Assembly (NCBI GenBank): GCA_037893245.1
Contig: JBAIAA010000433.1
Coordinates: forward strand, 1,550,001 to 1,614,000
Length of the DNA stretch: 64,000 nt
Direction of reading: 5' to 3'
Source: Crossaster papposus
Taxonomy: Eukaryota > Echinodermata > Asteroidea > Velatida > Solasteridae
The notes beneath the pieces were generated by a model. The model searched no databases. It worked only from the letters and a program-made list of their open reading frames with translations, and was not told where the DNA came from. Both the position numbers and the translations under genes were made by a program. Positions 12,305 through 23,262 of this stretch are shown piece after piece; position 1 is the first letter of the stretch, and each line of letters starts with the position of its first letter.

Positions 12305-12612
12305 TCACTAATCCAGTGCCAGTGTTTGAGAAGGGCCCGTTTGAGGGCTGGGTGCGCGACTCGTGGGTAGTATGGTAGGACGAACACCAGTGGGGTATTT
12401 TTTTCTTTTTTTCTCACGCTTAGAGTCCGCGGAAGTCTCGCCCCTTTGAGGAAGGAGGGCTATGTCTTCGTTTGTGTATCCGCGCTTGTTAAGATTGTCT
12501 TTGAAGAATTCAACCCTCTCCTCAAACTCTTTTAAATGGGTACATATACGTTTGTATCTAGTCACTTCGCCCTTGATTAAGCCGCCAAATACCGACTTAG
12601 GGTGTGCTGAAT
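12305..12612 (-). pseudogene. Retroelement-like C-terminal coding remnant
   Basis: The minus-strand frame includes KSVFGGLIKGEVTRYKRIC, then a charged region and NLNKRGYTNEDI. The pattern G-lIkGE--RY-R-C followed by F---L--RGY---I recalls the region behind the reverse transcriptase palm in some non-LTR or Penelope-type elements; this is from memory and no catalytic motif is present. The remainder is Lys/Pro-rich. It may be the remnant of a retroelement carried inside the inverted-repeat element. Assignment is weak. Confidence 0.3.
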
Positions 12613-13482
12613 CTCTCTGCTGTATACAAGACTCTCTGCAAGGTGCACTAAGCTCCTCTCCTTAATAATAGGAAACATTTGGGACATCTCACTTCACTGC
12701 GGTAACTAGTCAAGGTACAGTAATGTAGGCTAACTAGGTTTTATGAGTAATGACTCCTTAAACAAAGACATCATTCATGTTGTTTTATGTTATATGTATA
12801 TCTCTGGGGTGGTGGTTTTTGGATTCAATATGGGGCTTCGAATAATGACCTTTGACTTTTGAGGTCATATGTGGCGGTCAATTTGTTATCCTACATGTAT
12901 ATCACACTTTACATTTTTCTACTTCCAGTGTAATTATGAGCATTTTGACACCAAGATCATACAATTACCATATGTTGTTGCCGAGATACAATTTATAGTG
13001 TTTTAGTCCAGGGTCAATGACCTTTGACCTCTGCTCTTAGAATAAATAATAACTCCAATACCCGTCACGTAAGTTAAAATTAGCCTCTTCGATTTGTTTG
13101 TGCTCATTTTTATTTAATGGTTATTTTTCTGTTAAATATGACATTTTAGTAATATAAATTGTTTTGTGACCTTTGACCTCATTTTCGGAGGTCAGGATTT
13201 GGTCCCAAGGGTCAATAATTATTTGATGTCTTCTTCTATTGTAATTCTGTGGATTTTGACACCAAGATCATCTATATACCATATTTTGTTGCTGAAATAT
13301 AATTTTTAGAGATTTGGGCAGGGGTCAATGACCTTTGACCTCTAATAAAAAAAGTTTCCCAACCTCATCCCTCCTTCCTTTTTGTTGGTAGTTGTCCATA
13401 CCCATACCCACCAAAATCAGTTGAAATTAGCTTCTTTTAATTTTTTTCACAGATTGGCTCAATATATGGCTAATTTAGGGTT

Positions 13483-14062
13483 ACTACTTAGCGTTAGAGG
13501 GCAAAGGTTTGCCTAGTGCGGATTGTTATTTTGAGGAGCAAAGAGATTGCTTAGTGTAGTATTACAGATTAAGAGGCATAAGGATTGCCTGTGTGGTTAA
13601 TTTATTTAAGCTGTTTAGGGGTTTAACTTGGAGACTGGTTATTTTCTTTCCAGTGCAGAGAGCACTATCCTTTGAGGAGCAGAGGAGCAAGTTGAGGAGC
13701 AGACTAGAGGAGCGAGTTGAGGAGCTGAACCCGAGTTCAGAGGATACATCATGAGTTAGCCTGCTTATTAATCGAATGGAGGAGTTTGATAAAATAGTCT
13801 AAGGTCATCTAAGTTATTCCAAGTGCTAAGGAGATTCAAGAAACTACTGGCAGACTTAGTCAGAGGCCTTGACTTAGCGTTAATTTGTTTAGAGGGCATA
13901 TGATTGCCTAGTGATAGTTATTTCGAGTGGCATAGGGATTGCCTAGTGATATTCCGATTAAGAGGCATAAGGATTGCCTGTGTGGTTAATTTATTTAAGC
14001 TGTTTAGGGGTATAACTTGGAGACTGGTTATTTTCCTCCCAGTACAGAGAGCACTACCTTTG
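13483..14062. repeat. ~395-bp tandem duplication
   Basis: 13,483-13,665 and 13,876-14,062 share TTAGAGGGCA, GATTAAGAGGCATAAGGATT and AAGCTGTTTAGGGG in the same order. The intervening part (13,684-13,853) repeats 9,750-9,936. No coding content is visible. Confidence 0.6.
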
Positions 14063-14289
14063 ATTGCATCCTCGACTTATTTCCTAAGCCCATATTTAAA
14101 GTCTTAAGTAATTATAGGTGAACTTGACTGAGCTTTAGCACATCTGTGATTTGTGTGGATTATAATTAAATCATTAATATTATTGAGTTGTGTTGAATAT
14201 TTGCCTGAAGAGTGAATTTCTTTTAGTGTCATAATTGTCCTTAGTAAAATAGAGACTGTTTAGTACTGCACGTTATACTTCTTCACTGG

Positions 14290-14890
14290 GTCATATATTG
14301 TGACTACGAACCAGAGCCTGAGATCGAGAAATACTAAACTGGTGAGGCGGAACTCCGGGGGTTTAGTGCCTATAAATTTTCCGCCTGGTGGCAGCGCTAT
14401 CTTGGACCGTGTAATTAAAATTGGACTGTTTTCCCGAAACGCGTAGGCTTATCAAATTATTACGTGGCCAACGCACGACACGTTTCAGGTCGGGACTAAG
14501 TCAACTACAATTATAATTACAATTTTAATTTTCCGCCACAGAACGAAAGAGGGCGCGCTAACTGTGCAGAAAACCTAACATTTTATTTTCGAATGCCAAC
14601 CAACCACAATCATCGGTTCAACTTTGGTCGCAACAGACACTTAATCACAGAACAACCAAAGTCCCTGTTGTATCCTTATGAGAAACACTGGGTTCTATCA
14701 TCGTGGCCAAAGTTAGTGTCTACTGTCTAGTACTGTAATTGGTTGTTTATTTTACAGTTCAATAAGCACATGGGTACATAGGGTAAATAAGTGGACGTGT
14801 AGGAATAAATGCGGTTGAAGCGGTGCGAGGATTGCGTGCTGATATAATTTCGAGAGTACTTGTGGCCATTACAACCTTTGGTGACGAGTT
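14290..14890 (+). repeat. Candidate 5' LTR/leader of a gypsy relic
   Basis: This stretch precedes a gypsy gag and ends in TTTGGTGACGAG (14,877-14,888). That resembles the primer-binding region found just upstream of many invertebrate gypsy gags. AATAAA occurs at about 14,803. No second LTR copy lies in the window, so the boundaries are guesses. Confidence 0.3.
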
Positions 14891-14911
14891 TGCAAGAACG
14901 TTACGGCGAAA

Positions 14912-15990
14912 ATGGCTACAGGAGGGTTAAATTTACTTCAACCCCCTCCATTTCTACAAGAACTTCGTGGACCGGCAATACTCTGAAAAAAAGTGGGTTT
15001 CCCTTCTCAGAACTTACTTAATTAATCGGAGGTGATGACGACTTTAGCCAAGCTCGCCAGAGAGCCTTATTACTACACTGCCTTGAAAGAGAGGACCAAC
15101 GGATTTTCTACACCCTACCCCCACTGCGAGGATTTTCCACCAAGTGGTACGAATTATTATGAATATACACTAAAATTATTCCAGGCACATTTCAAACATT
15201 CCTTGAACATTGTCGCTGAACGATATCGGTTTTGACAACGTTTTCAGGACCCTGGCGATTCTATTCGCCCTTCGTGATCTTGCAAAAACTTGCAATTTCT
15301 GTGAGTTCACTGATCAAATGATCAAAGACCAAATAGTGGAGAAGATAGTTCCAAAATCAGGGAAAGACTACGGATGGAGAAAGATTTGACACTTACTAAG
15401 GCAAAAGAAATAGCCGAACGTGTTGAGAATGCCGTTCGCGAAGCTAGGGCGTTGTCCATAGGGACTGGGGAAACTCTACTGTCCCAACTGTAATCATAAT
15501 TCACAAGAATGTCAGGAATGAGACGCGCCTAAGACCTGCACAGAAACGCCAAAATACCCCCCAACAGCAACGACAGTGCTATCGATGTGGTTCTGCCCAG
15601 CATCTCGCCATCGACTGGTCCTGCCCAGCAAAGGGCCGAACTTGTAACAAATGCAACAAACTGGACATTTCAGTCGGGTGTGGGGTGTGCCGTTCAAGCT
15701 CAACACCGCAGCAAGCGAGTCGTCGGCGTAGCCACGGCGGAGGGGACTGGGCAAGTCAATCAAATCATGGCGGACAGCGATGAAGACGATTTGGTAGTTC
15801 CTTTTTACTGACAGTTCGACGGCCTTCAATGAACCAGTTAAGTGTCAGGTTGAGGTAAATATAATTCCAATGACTCTTGTAGTATACGGGCCCAAGTGTA
15901 ACTATTCTTACAAAAAAACACGTTTGAGAAGCTTTTGTTAATTGATGCCCTGCAACCCCGACCGAAGGTCAGGCACCTTCGTCATTTAAT
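14912..15990 (+). pseudogene. Degenerate Ty3/gypsy gag
   Basis: Starting at ATG 14912 (MATGGLNLLQPPPFL), matching stretches are spread over all three frames and separated by stops: a capsid-like part, an AERYRF block, LRDLAKTCNF, a KEIAERVENAVREAR-like block, and a zinc knuckle near 15,580-15,660 (CYRCGSAQHLA...C followed by CNKC). This is the usual order of C-type gypsy gags that end in a CCHC knuckle. At least three frameshifts and several stops make it non-functional. Sequence after about 15,830 may be the start of a protease region. It ends at the LTR-like repeat beginning 16,002, which appears to have landed in it. Confidence 0.65.
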
Positions 15991-16001
15991 ACTAAGCACA
16001 C

Positions 16002-16528
16002 TGTTACAGTCGGGAATTAACATTCCACATTTCCTGGTGGGCCACCCAGTAGAGGATTATCTTCTTAATCCTCGGTGTCCGAATCCCCTAACATATGTTA
16101 GTCATTATACTATTTACAATGTATGTGTAAGTAATAGGTATGTACCGACCTACTATAAATTGGGTAGACATTGCCGGGCCGAACCCTCTGTTAGTCAAAC
16201 CACGACGGGCAGGCGGGCCGCTGACTGCCCAGTTGGTCCAGCCACACTGACGGGACTTCATGGGCGTGGCCGCTCAGTCTTCACGGCTTCAGACTCAAAA
16301 CTCAAGACTCAAGACTCAAGGCTCTACCATCATACCCGTGTAGTACATCGGCCAAGCCTGCGACCTTTCCAGTCTACGCCCCTTCCAGTCTACGCCCCTC
16401 GTCGGACTCGGACCGGACCGCAAATCTCATCGACAAGCTGCAACCCGTTTCCGGCTAACAGAGCACCCCGGCCACTGTTTACTCCTATTTTCACGGGTCT
16501 TCATTTCTAGTAAGGATTGGCCAATCTT
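16002..16528 (+). repeat. LTR-like repeat, copy 1 (5')
   Basis: It begins TGTTACAGTCGGGAATTAAC and ends TAAGGATTGGCCAATCTT, and it matches 25,178-26,286 over its full length apart from the minisatellite. CTATAAATTGGG near 16,154 could be its TATA box. Only about five units of the seven-base ACTCAAG repeat are present here, against roughly 80 in copy 2. It is interpreted as the 5' LTR of the Gmr1-like element. No obvious primer-binding site follows it, and no target duplication pairs with copy 2. Confidence 0.55.
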
Positions 16529-17263
16529 CGAGGCTGTGATTACGAAACGCTGTGGTACCGTCCATTCTCAAAATAGGGGAAACAATTTTCTCACGCGAAA
16601 AATAAAGAGTTTTTGGCATCCAATCTTAACATCTTGTCTTTTGTAGTTGTAAAACGTTGTTATTTACCTTAATTTTTATCATCCAGTGACAAAAATTGTA
16701 TTGAAAATGAAAAAAGCAGTTGAAAAAATTAAACGTTGACGTACCGTTGATGCACGTGGAGATTGTGCACAAATACCTAAACGACGTTAAAAAATACCTC
16801 CCCTAAAAAGGGCAATAATAATCGATAAATTGTGAAAAATCGTGCTTCGAACCCACTAATTTTTTTCCATGGATACGTTAATAAAGGATGTAGCAGTGAT
16901 ATACTGAATTTTAAAAAAAATCGGCCTGTGAACCCCTTGCGTTTTATCGTGTTGTTTTCGAACGAAAATGGCAGAAAAAGACATCTCCCAAAAAAAAATC
17001 CGTGTAGATCGTGCCTGTGTACCTGGCTTTGCGGACGTTGTATAAATCACTGAATTCGGGGAGCGATGCATGGAGCAAATTTGTACGTGTTTCAATGGTG
17101 CGCTTCGAGGTAGCGATCTATACGTTTTTACTGTGTGAGATGTGCAGCTCATGAGCGTGGAAGAATGAATGAGATACATTTCAACGTTGGTGGCGCACTT
17201 TGTTGCCCCCCCCCCCCCCCCCCTCCGCCTGCCTGATTTGCCCACCCCCCCCCCCCCCCCCCC
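16529..17263. other. Probable leader of the gypsy element, poly(C) tracts
   Basis: No gene is supported. Two poly(C) runs (about 17,205-17,223 and 17,245-17,263) directly precede the point where recognisable gag begins, so the gag N-terminus seems deleted or replaced by low-complexity DNA. Confidence 0.45.
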
Positions 17264-17412
17264 GTTAAGGATAAGGATCTAGATACTTTGCTCACTTTAA
17301 AAAAGTCGCGGAGAGGCTTAACTGGCCCTCTCATGTGCGCACTTTGTTATTACAGAGCGTTCTAACCGGTAATGCTCAAGTTTATGCTGCAATTCCAGTA
17401 GAACAGAGTTCC
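17264..17412 (+). pseudogene. Gmr1-like gypsy gag, 5' part (interrupted)
   Basis: The frame reads VKDKDLD, then after a one-base slip FAHFKKVAERLNWPSH, LLLQSVLTGNAQVYAA and PVEQSSD. It continues at 22,786 with YKVVKAAILKAYE. This is the SCAN-like capsid region of Gmr1-type/vertebrate-like gypsy gags (established family pattern). The DIRS element sits exactly between the two parts, in a coding triplet, with GATT present at both junctions. The N-terminus is missing. Confidence 0.75.
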
Positions 17413-17560
17413 GATTCTACCTCACCATTACCTCCATTCAGACTCACGTGAGAATGTATTGTTCAGTAGCTAGCGGTATGCCACAATTGAAAGAAAAGAA
17501 TGCAACAATGCTTGTGTGCCCCTATAAAAGGCCCACCCACAGGCACGCTCACCAGTGTAT
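17413..17560. repeat. DIRS left inverted terminal repeat
   Basis: The terminal part GATTCTACCTCACC recurs as its complement in the internal complementary region. The inner part, from CTCACGTGAGAATG onward, pairs with 22,602-22,716. The repeat holds CCCCTATAAAAGGCCC, a TATA box (17,523-17,530) that is probably the element's promoter. Confidence 0.85.
17523..17530 (+). promoter_or_regulatory. TATA box in DIRS terminal repeat
   Basis: TATAAAAG lies inside the inverted terminal repeat about 130 bp before the gag ATG at 17,659. An inverted copy at about 22,633 faces the opposite way. Confidence 0.6.
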
Positions 17561-17658
17561 TTTTAGTGGCTATCGCGTGTACGTCGTGCGTTTTCTCGCA
17601 GCGCTCTAGCCAGCCACGTTGAAAGTTGGACCACGAGCGTGGCCAGTTAAACATTATT

Positions 17659-18986
17659 ATGGCAAATGAAGCGGCTATTTTGCACATTAGTCCTTCAGAA
17701 GACGAAGGACTCATGGGTCAACTGGATGAAGAAATGTCTTTTCTCACCCAGGTACCAATGACAAGCAAACGAGCAACGCCGCCAGCAGCTAAACCAAAGA
17801 AGCGAACTGCTAAGCGCAAAAATATAGACCAAACAAATGCGTTGAACGAGCCGGCCTGCGATACTAAGCTAATGAAAACTAGCGACGCGTCGGACCTGCA
17901 CAAAGCAGTTCACAGCTTGCAGCAAACAGTTGCTACTTTGACAAGCGCTTTCTTGCAGCGCAGTGAATCCAGTTCTAGCAATTTTCAGGCCAACCGATTT
18001 CAAACTGAGGACATTTTGAGTGAGGGTGAAATTCCTGATGATAATTTGGTTGCATTAAACCTTGCACCGGAGACGGGCAGGGACAACGCAGTTGCACCTG
18101 AAAGGGGCTTCGACTATTTCACTGAAGGTGATATAGATAATTTGTTGCGTGATACCAGCAGCCAGGATGATTTGCTGACCGAAATGGCAGCATTAATAGA
18201 GAGTGACGAAAAAGAAAGTTCGGCACTAAATGACCAATTGGCTAAAACAGTCAATGCGCTTGCTCAAGGCAAAATCAAACCAGAAAAACTGGAAAAAAAA
18301 GAATTGGCAAATATAATAAACCGAACAACTGCGGTAATCTTTGCCTAACTAGAGTGAACCCTGAGATATGGTCAATCTTAAAACCCACAACGCGTGCAAG
18401 GGATGTCAAATTCCAAAAGGTACAAAGCTCTTTTGTACGGGCATCAATAGCCATCGCAATGGTCACTGATCAATTGCTAAAGGCCAAAAACAACAATGCC
18501 ACAACTGACACAGCTCAGCTTATTAGAATGCTGATTGATGCAATTGGCATACTTGGCTCTGGTAACGCACAACTAAACTTGCGTAGAAAAGACGGCATCC
18601 GACCCGACCTAAACCAAAAATATGCGGCTTTGTGCTCATCACAAGTCCCGTGTACTAGTCTCCTTTTTGGAGATGACTTGGCTCAGTCATGCAAGACGAT
18701 AGTTGAGACAAACAAAATGAGCTCGCAGATCTTACGTCGTAATAATAGACAGTTCTCAGGCCGTGGATCGTCTCGTCGATCTAGGGGCTTTCGCTCACGG
18801 GGTTTCCCAAAGCAGCATTTCGGCGGCCACCAGACATATTACCCGAGAGGTCGAGGCTACTACCGCCGACCACTGAGTCACGGGTACTACCGTGCCAGCA
18901 GCAGTCATGGCAGTGGCAATTACCACCAAACCCCAGCCCAATCCACCAGCACTGGGGCCTCGACAGTCAGGAAGCCAGTAAACTAG
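17659..18986 (+). pseudogene. DIRS gag-like protein (one frameshift)
   Basis: The frame opens at ATG 17,659 (MANEAAILHISPSEDEGL) and reaches a stop at 18,348. The conserved DIRS gag segment then continues in another frame with NCGNLCLTRVNPEIWSILKP, so a one-base change has occurred near the A8 run at 18,293-18,300. The first part has a basic KPKKRTAKRK nuclear-signal-like stretch and an acidic middle. The second part ends in an Arg/Gly/Tyr-rich tail (about 18,740-18,960), as expected for nucleic-acid binding. Gag should coat the element's RNA. The stop at 18,984 overlaps the open start of the RT frame. The frameshift could be decay or programmed; decay is more likely given the breaks downstream. 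Confidence 0.75.
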
Positions 18987-21045
18987 TCGCACCACTGGAG
19001 TTGGTAAGTGAGTGCACATCACCCATTGCTGAAAGATTGAAACAGTTTATCCCTGCGTGGGAAAACACAACCTCTGATAAATGGGTATTAGACACAGTGG
19101 CACATTGCCATATCGAATTTGATTTCGCTCCAGTTCAGGCAATTAATCTTAAGCCTATTCAATACTCTGCCGCAGAGGCACAACTTATTGATGTAGAAAT
19201 TGAAAAATTACAAGAAAAAGGAGCAATTATCGGGGTCACCCCTTGTCAGGGACAATTTTTGTCCAATGTCTTTCTTCGGTCAAAGATGGCTCAATGAGAC
19301 CAATTATTAATCTGAAAGCTTTGAACAAATTCGTCACTTACCACCATTTTAAAATTGAGACTTTTGAATTTGCAGTGGCATTAATTCGGCCATATTGCTA
19401 TTTTGCATCTATAGATTTGAAGGACGCATATTTCACGATACCCATTGCCCAAGAACATCAGAAGTTTTTACGATTTCAGTGGCGAGATAAACTGTTCCAA
19501 TTTACGTGTTTATGTTTTGGCCTTGCTAGTGCACCTCGTATCTTTACAAAGGTCATGAAACCACTCGTATCAACTCTACGTAATGCTGGCCAGATTTCAG
19601 CAAATTACATGGATGACTCATTACTTATTGCTGACACATTAGAAGAATGTACCAGAAACATTGCAGCTCGTTGTGCACTGACAAATAAATTGGGGTTTGT
19701 TATTAATCAATCTAAATCGCACTTTACCCCAGTCCAAGAATTAGACTTTTTGGGATTCACCATTAATTCAATACAAATGACGGTACGTTTACCGCCCCTC
19801 AAAGTATCAGCCACGGTTGAGGCATGCCTTGATCTCGTAAAACAATCAAACCCGCTAATTCATCGGGTGTCACAGGTTATAGGGAAACTTGTATCGTGTT
19901 TTCCTGCAGTTCCACTCGGACCTTTACATTACCGAAGTTTAGAAATGAACAAAGACGTTGCTTTGAAAAAGCATCATGGAAATTACCAGGCCAAAATGCC
20001 TCTCTCTCTGGACGCCAAGTCTGATTTGCAATGGTGGATACAGAATTTACCATGCACTTTTCGACCCATACAACCCCGTGTAACTGACATTGAAGTATTT
20101 ACTGATGCTTCCCTTAGGGGTTGGGGAGCCTCTTGTCCGAAGGCTAATATTCAAACTAATGGCCGTTGGAATTGGCATGAAGCAAAGTTTCATATTAACT
20201 TTTTAGAACTCCTTGCGGTATTTTATGCTCTAAGGTCATTTAAAACTGACATTCAAAACAGAACTGTGTCCATCGCAATGGACAATACCACAGGAGTTTC
20301 GTACATAAATCACATGGGAGGCTGTCATTCCGCTGAACTAAATGATTTAGCCAGACAAATTTGGTTTTGGTGCATCCAAAATGACATTTGGTTGATTGCA
20401 CGCCATGTACCAGGTGTACAAAATACTTGTGCGGACGTTTTGTCACGATCATTTAAGGACCATCTTGAATGGAAACTGGATGCCAATATTTTTAAGGAAA
20501 TTATATTAACGTTGGGTGTCGAACCAAGTATTGATTTATTTGCGTCTAGAAACAATTATCAATTTAAGCCTTTTGTGTCATGGCTACCTGACCCAGACGC
20601 AGTTGCATGTGATGCTTTTACAATGTCTTGGACAAATGAAGTTTTTTATGCATTTCCCCCTTTTGCTGTAATTGACAGGGTATTGCAGAAAATCGAGAGA
20701 GACGGAGCCATGGGTATACTTATATTCACATTATGGCAAACCCAACACTGGTTCCCCAGAATGCTGCGTCTGTTGGTAGCTACCCCGGTAACACTTCCAA
20801 AGATATCCGGGTTGTTGAGTCTACCACACGCCCCACAATATCACCATCCACTAGAGGACCGAATGACAATGTGTGCTTCACTCTTATCCAGCGATCACTC
20901 AGCTCAAGAGGCCTTTCGAACAAAGCTGTTGACATTATCCTCCAGTCATGGAGACCGAGCACCAAGAAGCAATACGCATCATCAATCGAGAAATGGGTAC
21001 GTTTCTGCACTGAACGGGCTGTCGATCCAGTTCAGGCGTCTGTAA
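18987..21045 (+). pseudogene. DIRS reverse transcriptase-RNase H-methyltransferase polyprotein
   Basis: The RT begins in one frame (to 19,297) and continues in a second from about 19,270; the break falls just before DGSMRPIINLKALNKF. Visible RT motifs are SIDLKDAYFTIPI, FGLASAPRIFTKVM and the catalytic NYMDDSLL. RNase H follows: EVFTDASLRGWGA, FLELLAVFYAL and AMDNTTGVSYIN, with ADVLSRSF at its end. The C-terminal block has DLFASRNNYQ, CDAFTMSW and the AFPPFAVID pattern seen in the DAM-like methyltransferase domain of DIRS elements. The last part overlaps the recombinase ORF in another frame, a normal DIRS arrangement. The single frameshift prevents a full-length product. Confidence 0.85.
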
Positions 21046-21815
21046 ACTCGGCACTGGAATTTCTTACCAATTTATTTCAATTTGGGGCAGGAAACAGCAC
21101 TGTAAGTACAGCACGATGTGCGTTGTCATCACTGCTTTGGTCAACGGCCGACATTAAAACTAAGTTTGGTAGTTATCCTTTGGTCATTCGTTTTATGCGA
21201 GGAGTATATAATTTAAGACCTCAATATCCTCGATATTCCCATACATGGGACGTTGGTATTTTACTTCGTTATGTTAGCAAGATGGAGCCATTACAGTCTA
21301 TTACGTTGAAACAGTTGACTTACAAACTGGTTTGCTTGTGTGCACTTACCACTGGACAGCGGGCTCAGACATTAAGCCTATTTGACATATCTAACATGAA
21401 GGTTAGAAACAAACGGGTTTTCATTAAAATAACTGATTTGGTTAAAACATCTAAACCGGGCAAACCTCAACCACAGGTTGTACTGTCGGCATACCCACAT
21501 GATAAAAGTGTATGTGTTATGCGAACCCTTTTAGAATATTTCAAAAGAACAAGAAGTTTTAGAGGTTCTAAGTCAAAATAATGTTTAAGCCATACAGTGC
21601 CGCATAAAGAGATAGGCACTGCCACAGTTTCCCGTTGGTTAAAACAATCCTTGACTGAAGCGGGTGTAGACGTGTCAGAATTCAAAGCACATAGCTTCAG
21701 AGCTGCCTCAACTTCGGCAGCAGCTAAAAAAGGTGTACCGATTAACTTAATGTTGCAGACGGCGGGTTGGACAAACTCGACAACCTTCGCCAAAGTTTTA
21801 TAACAGAAGTGACAG
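20733..21815 (+). pseudogene. DIRS tyrosine recombinase
   Basis: The frame at 20,733-21,581 contains the core-binding region (SWRPSTKKQYASSIEKWVRF) and the first catalytic arginine in TTGQRAQTLSL. A TAA at 21,579 interrupts it, and the same frame resumes with the HxxR-type box (AHSFRAASTSAA) and AGWTNSTTFAK. The nucleophile region (FYNR-like) follows in a shifted frame at about 21,792-21,805. The enzyme would integrate the circular cDNA at a short target without a duplication, consistent with the GATT junctions. Two breaks (the stop and the late frameshift) make it inactive here. Confidence 0.85.
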
Positions 21816-22390
21816 CATTTTAAGCCCAGGGGCACAAGATCAGTTCTCCCAAGCTGTCTTAAATAATAACGATTAATCAGCTTAGCATGCCTTTTGAAAT
21901 AATTATAGGACAAACCACTGTTTTATTTAGTACTGATTCAACTTGTATGAAACTAGTGCCAATTCGGCTATCGTTTCCAACTGTATTATTTTTTTGTCAA
22001 AGGCGAAATAGCCTTGCTCTGTTTATAATCAGAATCATGCCAGATTATGTACATTTTTGTCAAAGGACAGAATAATCTGACTTTGCTTATGAGATTCGTA
22101 TTGTATACTTTGCCATGCTTTCAAACTTTTGTTATATGAACCACACAGTGTCATTTTTTTTGTCAGAAGACAATAGTCTTGGCTTTCTTTATACGAATCG
22201 TACCGTTACTTTGTCCTAGACAAACGTCTTAATGAGATTTATACTGTATACTGTTGTCAAAGACAACATAATTTGAGTGGGAAAAAGTTTGAAAAAGAAG
22301 AATGCAAAAATAAATATCATACCTAAATTTGCACTTTATGTGCGGGTTGTTTTCATGGGACTTGGTTGACATTACACTGTCCCGCTTTAA
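21816..22390. other. DIRS 3' untranslated region
   Basis: AT-rich sequence with a repeated TTTTTGTCAAAGG/AGACAAT-type motif (about 21,990, 22,050, 22,160 and 22,254). No gene was found. Confidence 0.5.
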
Positions 22391-22393
22391 AGT

Positions 22394-22508
22394 CTCACGT
22401 GAGTCTGAATGGAGGTAATGGTGAGGTAGAATCTTCCAATTAAACGAGAGAAACAAAGTTTGATTATGATTCTACCGATCCATTACCGTAATGAGGAGTC
22501 ACGTGACT
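22394..22508. repeat. DIRS internal complementary region
   Basis: The first part (CTCACGTGAGTCTGAATGG to GTAGAATC) complements the left terminus at 17,413-17,455. The second part (AATCTTCCAATTAAACGAG to about 22,508) complements the right terminus at 22,708-22,789. The two share AATC (= GATT) at the join. This region is thought to template circle formation during DIRS replication. Confidence 0.85.
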
Positions 22509-22601
22509 CCCACCCAATGTGCCTGAGCACAACTTACGACTTGCGTCGCTATATTACCCACCCTGGTGTGGGGGACCAGTGTAATGTGTTTATATTACTT
22601 T

Positions 22602-22789
22602 AAATACACTGGTGAGCGTGCCTGTGGGTGGGCCTTTTATAGGGGCACACAGGCAGGGTTGCATTCTTTTCTTTCAATTGTGGCATACCGCTAGCTACTG
22701 AACAATACATTCTCACGTGACTCCTCATTACTGTAATGAATCGGTAGAATCATAATCAAACTTCGTTTCTCTCGTTTAATTGGAAGATT
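22602..22789. repeat. DIRS right inverted terminal repeat
   Basis: This is the complement of the left repeat (CTGGTGAGCGTGCCTGTGGG; CCTTTTATAGGGGC). It is followed by an 80-bp terminal part that pairs with the internal complementary region. It ends ...TTGGAAGATT at the restored gypsy gag frame. Confidence 0.85.
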
Positions 22790-23250
22790 ATAAAGTAGTA
22801 AAGGCCGCCATTCTCAAAGCTTATGAACAAGTGCCCGAGGCATACAGACAGAAATTTGGGAACAAGAACAAACAGGATAGGCAATCTTTCATTGAATTTT
22901 CCCATGATAAGGAAATTCTGTTTGATAAATGGTGTAGCTGCTGTAATGTCGGTAAAGACTTTGCTAAGCTTAGGCAAATTATGCCTTTGGAAGAGTTCAA
23001 AAGTTGTGTTCCCGACAATGTAAGAGCTCATTTAGAAGAACAACAGGTTAAGGAACTACACCAAGCAGCCGTTATGGCCGACGATTATGTGTTGACACAT
23101 AAGAGTAATTTTATGGGAAATGACTTTCCCGCCAAGAGAAGGTTTGGGCGTAATTTTTTCACATAATTCAAAGTCTGCAGACGAACGTGTTAAGCTCATA
23201 ACCGACTCTAAACCAGAAGGTTCAGGAACAAGTATTAAGCCTAGCTATTC
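22786..23250 (+). pseudogene. Gmr1-like gypsy gag, 3' part
   Basis: The frame continues the capsid begun at 17,264: YKVVKAAILKAYEQVPEAYR, KFGNKNKQDRQSF, FSHDKEILFDKWC and AVMADDYVLTHKS. It is open to a stop at 23,166. Similarity seems to continue in a second frame (HNSKSADERVKLI) to about 23,250. This is the capsid C-terminal half, with the VPEAYRQ(K/R)F signature of SCAN-like gags. Confidence 0.75.
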
Positions 23251-23262
23251 TAACGGTCCAGT

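Larger units (their letters stand above)
9959..13454. mobile_element. 3.5-kb inverted-repeat element with DR1-like motif array
   Basis: The outer ends read ATCTGTGAAA on the left and the complement on the right. Left arm 9,959-10,660 and right arm about 12,830-13,454 are inverted copies, over 90% identical across long blocks, with one extra ~160-bp unit in the left arm. Each arm repeats a block with CAACAAAATATGGTATATAG, ATGATCTTGGTGTCAAA and AGGTCAAAGGTCA. No clear target duplication is visible. The centre holds a retroelement-like remnant on the minus strand (12,305-12,612). The element could be a foldback transposon or an inverted segmental duplication. Confidence 0.6.
17413..22789 (+). 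mobile_element. DIRS-type tyrosine-recombinase retrotransposon
   Basis: The element has gag, RT/RNase H/methyltransferase-like and tyrosine recombinase ORFs. It has inverted terminal repeats (about 17,444-17,560 and 22,602-22,716). It also has an internal complementary region (22,394-22,508) that is the complement of the left end joined to the complement of the right end, the DIRS1 circle-junction signature. GATT lies at both outer junctions and once in the internal region. It interrupts a gypsy gag. At least three frameshifts (gag, RT, recombinase end) and one in-frame stop (21,579-21,581) make this copy inactive as it stands, but the domains are still well preserved. Confidence 0.9.
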
